This document shows positions 1-8,685 of a DNA stretch of 43,593 nt, one piece after another. Under the pieces are notes generated by a model. It saw nothing but the letters and a program-made list of their open reading frames with translations. It was not told the origin of the DNA and did no database searches. Location: positions 1 to 43,593 of the forward strand of contig JABDGW010000020.1 of the NCBI GenBank assembly GCA_013285855.1, given 5' to 3'. The DNA comes from Bacteroidota bacterium. GTDB lineage: Bacteria > Bacteroidota > Bacteroidia > Chitinophagales > Chitinophagaceae. The stretch's first letter is position 1; each line of letters opens with the position of its first letter. Made by a program: the position numbers and the translations under genes.

Positions 1-651
1 GGCAGCGGCCGCGTTGCGCATGGAATTTTGGAGATCATGAACCTGATGGATGTGCAGGAAGTTGAACCGGATGAATATTTGGCCAAGCAATTTACTTACC
101 CGGTGTACGTGCATTTAAAAGGCTCTTCTTTATATGCGCATAAAGACAAGCGAACTTATTCAAGAGATGATTTTCATATTCATCCTGAAAATTATGAATG
201 CCTGTTTACTCCATATTGCCGGCAAACAGATATTTTAATGAATGGTGTTTACTGGGATAAAAATATTCCGCGTTTATTTAAAATGGATGATATAAAAAGA
301 AATGATTTCCGCATTCAAACCATAGCTGATATTACCGATGATAGCAATGGAAGCATACCAATTAATTTGGGTGATTGTCCGATGAATGATCCTGTATATG
401 GCGTTGATAAAATGAGCGGCGAAAAAACCCAACCCTATATGCAAACAAGTGTTGATATAATGGCAGTTGGCAATTTGCCTAATGAATTACCAAGAGATGC
501 CAGCCGCTTTTTTGGCGAGCAATTGATAAAATATGTATTGAGTAATTATGTAGAGGGCAGCGTTATTATTGAGAATGCAACTATATTAAAGCAAGGAAAG
601 CTTACCAAAAGGTTCGACTATTTGAATGATTATGCTTGTAAAAGTTTTTAA
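1..651 (+). CDS. Saccharopine dehydrogenase-like NAD(P) oxidoreductase, 3' part only
   Basis: The reading frame is open from base 1, so the gene begins outside the window; the first visible residues, GSGRVAHG, look like the glycine-rich nucleotide-binding turn of the alanine dehydrogenase/PNT superfamily. What follows (HPENYECLF, NGVYWDKN, FRIQTIADIT, GSIPINLGD, DPVYGVD) resembles the C-terminal half of LYS1-type saccharopine dehydrogenases, which interconvert saccharopine with lysine and 2-oxoglutarate using NAD+. About 216 residues are visible, ending at TAA. A TTG at base 28 could be read as a start but would cut the Rossmann motif, so it is rejected. In Bacteroidota such proteins are often annotated only as NAD(P)-dependent oxidoreductase, so the exact substrate is uncertain. 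The 241 bases that follow separate it from the next operon. Confidence 0.75.
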   Translation, partial: GSGRVAHGILEIMNLMDVQEVEPDEYLAKQFTYPVYVHLKGSSLYAHKDKRTYSRDDFHIHPENYECLFTPYCRQTDILMNGVYWDKNIPRLFKMDDIKRNDFRIQTIADITDDSNGSIPINLGDCPMNDPVYGVDKMSGEKTQPYMQTSVDIMAVGNLPNELPRDASRFFGEQLIKYVLSNYVEGSVIIENATILKQGKLTKRFDYLNDYACKSF

Positions 652-665
652 GTAAATAATTTATT

Positions 666-702
666 TCGACTTCGCTCAATAAACGTCCTCGACTTTGCTC
701 GA
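666..702. repeat. Short imperfect direct repeat in intergenic region
   Basis: Two 14-base units, TCGACTTCGCTCAA (666-679) and TCGACTTTGCTCGA (689-702), lie 9 bases apart and differ at two positions. The GC-richer composition stands out in an otherwise very AT-rich 241-base gap. It resembles the small dispersed intergenic repeats found in some Bacteroidota genomes, but only this one copy pair is visible here. Confidence 0.4.
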
Positions 703-839
703 ACAAATTTGTAATATCATTTTTATTTATTGCCTTATTTAAACTTATTATAATTGTAATAATCACTATGATTTTTTAATATAAAGCATAATGTTATAAG
801 CCTGATCAGCCAAGTGCAGTTGTATAAGCGGCAAGATAT

Positions 840-873
840 TTGACTTTTAAGTTATGTGTTCAGCATAATTTTA
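840..873 (+). promoter_or_regulatory. Possible promoter of the 893-9758 operon
   Basis: A TTG at 840-842 (in TTTGAC) is followed after 23 bases by TAATTTTA at 866-873, close to the Bacteroidota primary sigma consensus TTG...TAnnTTTG. The predicted start site would fall just upstream of the lipoprotein start codon at 893. It is a weak match, and the last G of the -7 box is missing. Confidence 0.3.
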
Positions 874-892
874 AAGAATTACCTTAATAAAG

Positions 893-1741
893 ATGAAAGT
901 GATTAAACAAGCTGGTAACTGTTTTTGTTTAATAGCAGTTATATTTTACATATCCTGCAGCAGCCAAACTCAATTTGCATCGCCTAAGGGTTATGATTTA
1001 AATAAGCCTGTAAAAGTTTATCTTGAAGCGCAGCTTAGTGAAATTTCAGGTATTGTTTATTATCCAAAAGATACAGGCGTTTTTGCTATCAGTGATGCAA
1101 CCGGCTCTTTGTACAAAATTTTTCCCGATAAAAATGCGATGGTTCAAAAATGGAAGTTTGGTAAGAACCAGGATTATGAAGACCTGCAATTGCACGACAG
1201 CATTTTTTATATTTTATCAAGCTCGGGAAATATTGTAAGTATAAAGTTTGTAACTGCTGATTCTCTTCAAACTTCAGAATACCAGTTTCCTCAAAACAAA
1301 GTTGAATTTGAAACATTATATTTTGATTCAACATTAAATAAACTTATTCTTATTTGTAAAGATTGTAAAGAAGATAAAAAGAAAGAGGTAAGCACTTTTG
1401 CTTTTGATATTCTTAACCATACTTACAGTGATGGGCCTTATAAAATTGATGCTGATAAAATTGCTGCAATGCTGCATGAGGATAAGATTAAGTTTAAGCC
1501 CTCTGCGGCTGCTATAAACCCGCTGACGCATGAACTTTTTATTTTATCATCCGTAAATAAAGCCATAGTAATTGCTGATAAAAACGGGAATGTAAAAGAA
1601 GTGGATCAATTAGATCCTGCACTCTATAAACAACCCGAAGGCATTGCATTTACACCCAAAGGCGATCTGCTTATATCAAACGAATCATCCAAAGAAGGCT
1701 CCGCAGATATACTGGTTATAAAATTTAAAAAGAAAGCATGA
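893..1741 (+). CDS. SdiA-regulated-family lipoprotein (beta-propeller-like)
   Basis: A 282-residue protein with an N-terminal lipoprotein signal: basic MKVIKQ, a hydrophobic stretch, then YISC at about residues 19-22 as a plausible lipobox. The body reads like the SdiA-regulated/YjiK family, with SEISGIVYYP near residue 50, a long series of short beta-strand-like segments, and PEGIAFTPKGDLLISNE near the end. That PEG(I/M)AF...L..(S/V)(N/D)E pattern is typical of six-bladed propeller repeats. The enzymatic role is unknown; YjiK-type proteins are thought to be envelope-associated. Its stop overlaps the next start by four bases (ATGA at 1738-1741), so it is probably translationally coupled to the metallophosphoesterase and is the first gene of a five-gene operon. 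Confidence 0.75.
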   Translation: MKVIKQAGNCFCLIAVIFYISCSSQTQFASPKGYDLNKPVKVYLEAQLSEISGIVYYPKDTGVFAISDATGSLYKIFPDKNAMVQKWKFGKNQDYEDLQLHDSIFYILSSSGNIVSIKFVTADSLQTSEYQFPQNKVEFETLYFDSTLNKLILICKDCKEDKKKEVSTFAFDILNHTYSDGPYKIDADKIAAMLHEDKIKFKPSAAAINPLTHELFILSSVNKAIVIADKNGNVKEVDQLDPALYKQPEGIAFTPKGDLLISNESSKEGSADILVIKFKKKA

Positions 1742-4700
1742 CGAAGAGCATTTTAATAACTGCTGTTTTTTTATTTCAGTTTTTTTCAGGTATTGCACAG
1801 GAGGATAGCATAGTGGCACGCATTGTAATTATCGGTGATGCAGGTTCATTTCATCCTGATGCTCAACATAACGAGCGCCAGTATGTAGTTGATGCTGTAA
1901 AGAAAACAATTCCATTTGACGAGAAAACTACTGTGTTATATGTTGGCGATAATTTATATTATACCGGTTTGCCTGATGATGCTTTGCCGACATACGACAT
2001 AAGAAGACGCGTTTTAGATTCGCAATTAGACATTGCCTTGGGTACGAAAACAAAAGTGTATTTTATTCCCGGCAATCATGATTGGGATAAAATGCAGCCT
2101 GGTGGATGGGAAGCTATAAAACGGGAGCAACGTTATATAGATCAGCAAGGTGCCGGAAAGAATGTTGAGTTCTACCCGAAAGATGGTTGCCCCGGGCCGG
2201 TTGAAGTTGATGTGAATGATGAGGTAGTGATGATATTAATGGATAGCCAGTGGTGGCTGCATTTATATGAAAAACCGGGCATTGAATCTGATTGTGGTGC
2301 AAAAACAAAAGAAGAAGTTTTATCACAAATTGATGATATCATCAGCCGCAATCCTGGTAAACTTATTTTATTTGCCTGTCATCATCCGTTTAAAAGCTAT
2401 GGCATTCATGGCGGGTATTATACGATCAAGCAGCACATATTTCCTTTTACTGATGCACAAAAAGATATGTATATACCGTTGCCAATTGTTGGTTCAATAT
2501 ATCCCATTACCAGGGGCGTGTTTGGTACTACCCAAGACTTGCATGCACCGATTTATCAAAACATGATACATGATTTGCAAAGCGTATTAAAAGAAAATTC
2601 AAATGTTATTTATGTAGCAGGTCATGAGCATAACTTGCAGCTAATAAAAGATTCAAGCAGCTATTATGTTATCAGTGGTGCAGGTACAAACAGAACACGT
2701 GTAGGAAACAATAAAAAACATCTTTTATACGGTGCCCAGCAATATGGGTTTGTTGTGCTTACCGTTTCAAAAAATAAGTGGGTGAATTTTTCTTATTACA
2801 ATGTAAACAAAGATTCGGTTTCCAATCCTTATGACAGCACTTTAATGAATTTTACACAGATAAAGAAAGAGTCGATCGACACCCAAAAATCTGTTGTAGC
2901 AGTTCCGTTTAAAGATAGTGTTAGTGCGATGGTGCATCCTTCGTATGACAGCGTGAATAGCTTTCACCGGTTTATATTAGGCAATAATTATAGAAGCGAA
3001 TGGGCAACACCGGTGCATTTTAAAACATTTTATATAGATAAAACCAATGGTGGTTTTAAAATTGAAAGCCTTGGTGGTGGAAAGCAAACTGCATCGTTGC
3101 ATATTGTTGCAAAGAATGACCGCTCTTATACATTGCGCAGCATTAATAAAGATGCGGTTAAAGTATTGCCCGATAATTTTCGCGGCACAATTGCGGAATA
3201 TATTGTTGAAGATATGCTCTCTGCATCTCAACCTTATGCACCGCTTGCCATTCCCGATCTTGAAAAAGCAGTAGATGTTCCTGCCTCGCATCCTCAACTT
3301 TATTATGTACCTAATGATCCCGCACTTGGTATTTATCGTTCAAAATTTAATAATGAAGCAGTGTTGCTGGAGGAAAGGAATCCAACCATTAATGGTGTTG
3401 ACGACACAAAAAGCACAGCTAAAATTATTGACCAGTTGGTTGATGATAATGATAATCGTATTGATGAACAGGAAGTGTTGCGGGCAAGGTTAATTGATAT
3501 GTTGATCGGTGACTTTGACAGGCATTTTGATCAATGGCGATGGGGAACACTCGATACAGGCAAGGGCAAATTGTATTATACAATTCCAAGGGATCGCGAC
3601 CAGGCATTTTTTTATTCTGATGGTTTAGCATTAAAGCTGGCTTCATTACAGTTGTTGCCTTATTTAAAAGGTTTCAGGTATGATATGCCAAAGATCAATT
3701 GGTTCAACTATTCAGCACGTGATTTTGACAGGATATTTTTAAATCGTTTAAATGAAAATGACTGGAAGCAAACGGCATCTTTTGTTCAGCAAAAAATAAC
3801 AGACACTGTAATTGCAACGGCTATAAACAGGATGCCGCCGGAAATAATTGCGCAAGATGGTAACGTCATCAGCGATAAACTAAAAAGCCGTAGAAACATT
3901 TTACAAAAAGAAGCGCTGACATATTATAAATTCATCAGTAAAAAAGTAAACATTGTTGGCAGCAACGATAAAGAGTATTTCCATCTCTCACCTGTTGGCG
4001 ATAGTTTAATGCTGAATGTTTACAAAAGAAAAAAGCAAACCAATGATACAACATCATTAATCTACAGCCGTGTATTTGATCCGCATGTAACAAAAGAATT
4101 GCGATTATATGGTTTAAACGGAAATGATTTTTTTTATATTGATTCGCAGCTAACATCAAAAATTAAAGTAAGAATGATTGGTGGTAAAGGGAAAGACACT
4201 TTTAATATCAACGGTCGTGTACGAAATTATATTTATGATTTTAAACCCGATACCAATTACTTTGTTCATACAAGCCGCACAAAAGATCTTACATCTTCCG
4301 ATGTTAATGTAAATAATTATTCTGTTACAGAATTCAAGTATAATATCACACGCTTTCCAAGATTAAATATTGGTTATAATCCCGACGATGGTTTTTTGGC
4401 AGGCATTGGGTTATTGTGGCGCACGTATGGTTTTCGAAAAGAACCTTTCGCTACAGAACAAAGACTTTCTACGCTGCATGCGTTTAGTACAAGAGCATAC
4501 AAAATTTCTTACCAAGGAGAATTTAATGACGTGATTGGTAAAACTGATTTGCTTGTAAACGCAGACTTCGTTGATCCCACATTAAATAATTTTTTCGGAT
4601 TTGGTAATGAAACAAAGATCATAGATAGTTTAAGTCTTGATTATTACAGGGTGCGATATAGGTACACTGAAGCAGATGTATTTTTCAGAAAGCGTGTTGG

Positions 4701-5409
4701 TGCTGTTTTAAGTATTATGGCAGGTCCAAGTGTATATCATTACTGGAATAATCCGAATGATAACAGCGGTAAAATATTAAGTGACCCATCATTGGTTGGG
4801 CTTGATTCAGCAGATGTTTATTCTCAAAAAACGTATGTTGGTGGTAAGATTTCTGTTGTTGTAAATAATCTTGATAATGTTTTATTACCAACACGTGGCA
4901 TAAACTGGGTTACAGAATTTACATCTTTGGGTGGTCTTTCAAAAACAAGCCAGCCTTACACAAGTTTAAGAACAGACATGGCAGTACACGCTGCTTTAAC
5001 TGATCCTGCAAAAGTGGTTGCGGTTTTACGTGTCGGTGCCGGTAAAATCCTCAGCAAGCATTATGAATATTTTCAAACATTAAATCTTGGTGCTAATAAT
5101 TTTTTAAGAGGATTTAGAAAAGATCGTTTTGCAGGTACATCGCTTCTTTATGGCAGTTTGGAAATGCGCGTGAAATTATTTACATCAAAATCTTATATAC
5201 TTCCCGGTGATGTTGGTGTAATTGGTTTTAATGATCTTGGCCGCGTTTGGTTAAAGGGCGAGCATTCTGAGCGCTGGCATGATGCTTATGGTGGTGGATT
5301 TTATTATGCAGCTTATAATTTTGTATTGCTTTCTACAACATTTGCATTTTCAAAGGAAGACCATGTATTTAATTTTTCTCTCGGTACAAAATTCAATCTA
5401 ACATTTTAA
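1738..5409 (+). CDS. Metallophosphoesterase fused to BamA/TamA-like outer-membrane barrel
   Basis: A 1223-residue protein with a signal peptide at residues 1-20 (cleavage after FFSGIA). Residues 25 to about 350 carry a calcineurin-type metallophosphoesterase domain: GDAG with D34, GDN with D71 and N72, GNHDW with N113/H114, CHHPF further on, and AGHEHNLQ as the last metal site. All expected metal ligands appear present. A middle region of unclear fold (about 380-850) follows. The last roughly 350 residues alternate beta-strand patterns and contain NFLRGFRKDRFAG and GSLEMRVKLF, resembling the end of Omp85/surface-antigen barrels. The natural inference is an outer-membrane barrel carrying a phosphoesterase; whether that domain faces the periplasm or the outside cannot be told. 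It overlaps the lipoprotein gene by 4 bases and sits 9 bases before the HD gene. Confidence 0.8.
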   Translation: MTKSILITAVFLFQFFSGIAQEDSIVARIVIIGDAGSFHPDAQHNERQYVVDAVKKTIPFDEKTTVLYVGDNLYYTGLPDDALPTYDIRRRVLDSQLDIALGTKTKVYFIPGNHDWDKMQPGGWEAIKREQRYIDQQGAGKNVEFYPKDGCPGPVEVDVNDEVVMILMDSQWWLHLYEKPGIESDCGAKTKEEVLSQIDDIISRNPGKLILFACHHPFKSYGIHGGYYTIKQHIFPFTDAQKDMYIPLPIVGSIYPITRGVFGTTQDLHAPIYQNMIHDLQSVLKENSNVIYVAGHEHNLQLIKDSSSYYVISGAGTNRTRVGNNKKHLLYGAQQYGFVVLTVSKNKWVNFSYYNVNKDSVSNPYDSTLMNFTQIKKESIDTQKSVVAVPFKDSVSAMVHPSYDSVNSFHRFILGNNYRSEWATPVHFKTFYIDKTNGGFKIESLGGGKQTASLHIVAKNDRSYTLRSINKDAVKVLPDNFRGTIAEYIVEDMLSASQPYAPLAIPDLEKAVDVPASHPQLYYVPNDPALGIYRSKFNNEAVLLEERNPTINGVDDTKSTAKIIDQLVDDNDNRIDEQEVLRARLIDMLIGDFDRHFDQWRWGTLDTGKGKLYYTIPRDRDQAFFYSDGLALKLASLQLLPYLKGFRYDMPKINWFNYSARDFDRIFLNRLNENDWKQTASFVQQKITDTVIATAINRMPPEIIAQDGNVISDKLKSRRNILQKEALTYYKFISKKVNIVGSNDKEYFHLSPVGDSLMLNVYKRKKQTNDTTSLIYSRVFDPHVTKELRLYGLNGNDFFYIDSQLTSKIKVRMIGGKGKDTFNINGRVRNYIYDFKPDTNYFVHTSRTKDLTSSDVNVNNYSVTEFKYNITRFPRLNIGYNPDDGFLAGIGLLWRTYGFRKEPFATEQRLSTLHAFSTRAYKISYQGEFNDVIGKTDLLVNADFVDPTLNNFFGFGNETKIIDSLSLDYYRVRYRYTEADVFFRKRVGAVLSIMAGPSVYHYWNNPNDNSGKILSDPSLVGLDSADVYSQKTYVGGKISVVVNNLDNVLLPTRGINWVTEFTSLGGLSKTSQPYTSLRTDMAVHAALTDPAKVVAVLRVGAGKILSKHYEYFQTLNLGANNFLRGFRKDRFAGTSLLYGSLEMRVKLFTSKSYILPGDVGVIGFNDLGRVWLKGEHSERWHDAYGGGFYYAAYNFVLLSTTFAFSKEDHVFNFSLGTKFNLTF

Positions 5410-5418
5410 TAAAGAAAT

Positions 5419-6636
5419 ATGGATAATAATCTTATTTATAAAAAGGCACAAGCTTATGTTGAGAATTTATTTGAAAAAAATAATAATACAAAACTGCTTT
5501 ATCATACACTTGACCATACTAAAACTGTTGTGGAAAGATGCAAAGAAATAGCAGCGCATTATAATGTAACGGAAAAGCAAATGCTTGTTTTATATATAGC
5601 TGCCTGGTTTCATGATACAGGGCATTTGTTTACAAAGAGTTTAAAAGGCCATGAAGAAAAGAGTGTGGAAGTGATGAAAAAATTTATGCAGGAAAACAAT
5701 GCGGAACAGGAACTTATTGAAGAAATAGCTGCATGCATAATGGTAACAAAAATACCAAGGAATCCCTCAAATCTTGAACAGGAAATAATCTGTGATGCAG
5801 ATACCTATCATTTCGGTACGAAAGAATTTAAAGATACAGATAAAAGAATGCGTGAAGAATACGGCTTGCGCGAAGAAGTGGTTGATAAAGAAAAATGGAA
5901 TGAAGGAACGATTGAAATGCTGAACAACCATAAGTTTTATACTGAGTATTGTAAAGATTTGCTGAATGATAAAAAGAAAGACAACATACGTAAGCTGGAA
6001 AAGAAATTAAAACATCACAAAAAAGAAGAAGACAATTTAGAAATAAATGAGGCAAGTTCATTTGCTACCAAAGGTATTCAAACCATGTTGCGTCTTACTT
6101 CTGAAAATCATCTGAAGTTGAGCGATATGGCAGATCATAAAGCAAACATTTTAATTTCTGTAAATGCAATTATCATATCTGTAATATTAGGTGTGTTGAT
6201 GAGGAAGCTGGAAGAAGACACATATCTTACTATTCCAACTTTAATATTTCTTGCTGTAGCTGTAACTACAATTGTAATTGCTATTTTGGCAACTATGCCT
6301 AAAGTTACCGGCGGTACATTCAGTGATCAGGACGTAATTGATAAAAAAACCAACCTGCTTTTTTTTGGCAATTTTTATAAAGCGCCTTTTGAGCAATATG
6401 ATAAAGCTATGCGCGCAATGATGCATGAGCCTGATTATTTATATGGTTCACTTATAAAGGATATTTATAGTCTTGGCACTGTGCTTGGGCGCAAGTATAA
6501 ATTGATACGGCTTGCCTATTCTATTTTTATGATAGGTATAATTGTATCAGTAATTGCGTTTGGCATTGCCGTGTTTATTTATAATACTTCGCATCCGGGC
6601 GGAAATTCTGCTTCAACTTCTGCCTTTCCTTTATAA
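5419..6636 (+). CDS. HD-domain phosphohydrolase fused to PycTM/DUF5706-like membrane effector domain
   Basis: A 405-residue two-part protein. Residues 1 to about 180 form an HD domain of the predicted metal-dependent phosphohydrolase type: YHTLDHT with H33, WFHDTGH with H65-D66, H78, and a late Asp in CDADTY (D126/D128), a complete apparent metal set. A charged, probably coiled linker (184-210, many Lys/Glu) leads to a region matching my memory of DUF5706 (Pfam PycTM): a helix ending in LSDMADHKANIL, then membrane helices at about 246-262, 272-292 and 366-388. PycTM domains are effectors in Pycsar antiphage systems, where cyclic pyrimidine nucleotides trigger membrane damage. Here the downstream genes are polyphosphate kinase and a class III cyclase. 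The substrate of the HD domain is unknown; it might degrade the signal that the membrane part senses. Confidence 0.75.
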   Translation: MDNNLIYKKAQAYVENLFEKNNNTKLLYHTLDHTKTVVERCKEIAAHYNVTEKQMLVLYIAAWFHDTGHLFTKSLKGHEEKSVEVMKKFMQENNAEQELIEEIAACIMVTKIPRNPSNLEQEIICDADTYHFGTKEFKDTDKRMREEYGLREEVVDKEKWNEGTIEMLNNHKFYTEYCKDLLNDKKKDNIRKLEKKLKHHKKEEDNLEINEASSFATKGIQTMLRLTSENHLKLSDMADHKANILISVNAIIISVILGVLMRKLEEDTYLTIPTLIFLAVAVTTIVIAILATMPKVTGGTFSDQDVIDKKTNLLFFGNFYKAPFEQYDKAMRAMMHEPDYLYGSLIKDIYSLGTVLGRKYKLIRLAYSIFMIGIIVSVIAFGIAVFIYNTSHPGGNSASTSAFPL

Positions 6637-6645
6637 ACGCATTGC

Positions 6646-8685
6646 ATGTTTTATAACCGTGATTTAAGCTGGCTGAAATTTAATTATCGTGTACTGCAGG
6701 AGGCGGCTGATGAAACAGTTCCATTATATGAGCGAATGAAATTCCTTTCCATTTTTTCATCAAACCTTGATGAATTTTTTCGTGTACGTTATTCGCAGAT
6801 TATCACCTTATCTCAATTAAATAAAAAAATACAACAGCAGACTGATATAACAAATGATCTTGCTGAAAAAGTGCATGAAGAAATAATAAACCAGCAGCGG
6901 CAATTTGGCGAAATATTGACAGAGCAAATAATTCCCTCTTTAAAAGAAAATAAGATCATCTTTTATTACAACACAGCAATATTGCAACAACATCTTATCG
7001 AAATAAGAGAATTATTCTTATCAGAAATTTTATCTTTTATACAACCGGTTTTTTTGGATGAGAATTTTATACAAAGATTTCTTCCCGAAAATAATAAGCT
7101 TTATTTTCTTATACGTCTTCAAACTGAAGACAGCCGTGTTTTAAGATATGCCATTGTAAACGTACCTTCTGAAAAACTGCCTCGTTTTTTTGAGCTTTCT
7201 GCTGTAAACGATTTTAACTATGTAATTTTTATTGATGATATAATCCGTGAAAATTTATTTCGTCTTTTTCCCGGCATGCAGGTGGAAAGCTGCTATAGCA
7301 TAAAGTTTAACCGTGACGCAGAGCTTGATCTGGATAACGAATACAGCGGTGATCTTTTGCAGAAAATGGAAAAGCAATTGCGTAAAAGAGATTTTGGTGC
7401 AACTTCAAGATTTTTATATGAACAAGACATGCCTACAAATACGCAACTTTTTATTGCATCGGCTTTCGATTTGCAATTTGATGAAATGTTTGCAGGTTCC
7501 CGTTACCATAACTTAAAAGACCTCGCTTCTTTTCCTGTATTTGATAAACAGCTTGCTTATAATAAGCAACCACCACTTGCTTTATCTTATCTCGCAGATA
7601 GTGGCAATATTTTTCGAATATTGGAAGAGCAGGACATTTTGCTGCACATCCCATATAATTCCTATAATCCTGTTCTTACTTTTTTTAACCAGGCGGCTAT
7701 TGATCCTTCAGTAACTGCGATCTATATAACACTTTATCGTGTAGCAACAGAATCGCACGTAGTAAATGCATTGATAAGTGCTGCAAAAAATGGCAAGTAT
7801 GTAACAGCATTTGTTGAAATAAAAGCAAGGTTTGATGAAGAGAACAATATTAAATGGAGCAGGTTAATGAAAGATGCAGGTGTAAAAATTATTTATAGTA
7901 TTCCAGATATAAAAGTGCATTCTAAAACTGCGCTTGTTGTAAAACAATCTTTAAAAGAGAATGTTGCCTACGCAATCTTAAGTACTGGTAACTTTAATGA
8001 GACAACTGCAAAATTTTATACGGATCATGTATTAATGACAACCGATAAAACAATTACAGCAGAGCTGCTGCAGTTATTTAATTTTTTGCGTAATAATAAT
8101 GAAGATGCAAAACGTAAGTTGGTTTTTGATCGCCTGCTTGTATCTCAGTTTAATATGATAAATGAATTTGAAAGATTGATAAATGAAGAAATAAAAAAAG
8201 CAGAAGAAGGTGAGCCTGCAATCATTCGCATTAAAATAAATAATCTTGAAGAGCAAAGCATGATTAACCTTTTATATAAAGCAAGCAAGGCTGGTGTTAA
8301 AGTACATCTTATTGTAAGAAGCATTTGCTGCCTTGTACCGCATGTTGCTGGTTTAAGTGAAAATATAATTGTGAGAAGGCTGATTGACCGTTATCTTGAA
8401 CATTCAAGACTATTTATTTTTGGTGCAAACGATAATGTACGCGTTTTAATGGGCTCTGCAGATTGGATGAACAGGAATCTTCATCATCGTATTGAAGTGT
8501 GTGTTGAAATACATGATGTAAGACATAAAAAAGAATTGATTGATTATTTTGATTTTCAATGGAACGATAACGACAAACTTGTTCAGTTGTCTGCTGATTT
8601 TGGACAGCAAAAGATAACAGAGGCAAATGATGAAAAATTAAACGCACAACAAGCTATCTATAATTATTTACAGAAGCAGTTATGA
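6646..8685 (+). CDS. ppk1: Polyphosphate kinase 1
   Basis: A 679-residue protein, the usual length for PPK1, which makes polyphosphate from the ATP gamma-phosphate. It opens with the N-terminal helical domain (NRDLSWLKFNYRVL, then SNLDEFFRVR) and contains ITLYRVA, the ARFDEENNI segment, and the two phospholipase-D-like C-terminal domains. The autophosphorylated histidine is H425 in KVHSKTAL and the second active-site histidine is H586 in LEHSRLFIF; STGNFNE and MGSADWM are also present. It appears fully active. It starts 9 bases after the HD-PycTM gene and its stop overlaps the cyclase start (ATGA at 8682-8685), so the three are very likely one transcription and translation unit. PPK1 is normally a stress and phosphate-storage enzyme and is not known as part of a cyclase system. 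Confidence 0.97.
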   Translation: MFYNRDLSWLKFNYRVLQEAADETVPLYERMKFLSIFSSNLDEFFRVRYSQIITLSQLNKKIQQQTDITNDLAEKVHEEIINQQRQFGEILTEQIIPSLKENKIIFYYNTAILQQHLIEIRELFLSEILSFIQPVFLDENFIQRFLPENNKLYFLIRLQTEDSRVLRYAIVNVPSEKLPRFFELSAVNDFNYVIFIDDIIRENLFRLFPGMQVESCYSIKFNRDAELDLDNEYSGDLLQKMEKQLRKRDFGATSRFLYEQDMPTNTQLFIASAFDLQFDEMFAGSRYHNLKDLASFPVFDKQLAYNKQPPLALSYLADSGNIFRILEEQDILLHIPYNSYNPVLTFFNQAAIDPSVTAIYITLYRVATESHVVNALISAAKNGKYVTAFVEIKARFDEENNIKWSRLMKDAGVKIIYSIPDIKVHSKTALVVKQSLKENVAYAILSTGNFNETTAKFYTDHVLMTTDKTITAELLQLFNFLRNNNEDAKRKLVFDRLLVSQFNMINEFERLINEEIKKAEEGEPAIIRIKINNLEEQSMINLLYKASKAGVKVHLIVRSICCLVPHVAGLSENIIVRRLIDRYLEHSRLFIFGANDNVRVLMGSADWMNRNLHHRIEVCVEIHDVRHKKELIDYFDFQWNDNDKLVQLSADFGQQKITEANDEKLNAQQAIYNYLQKQL

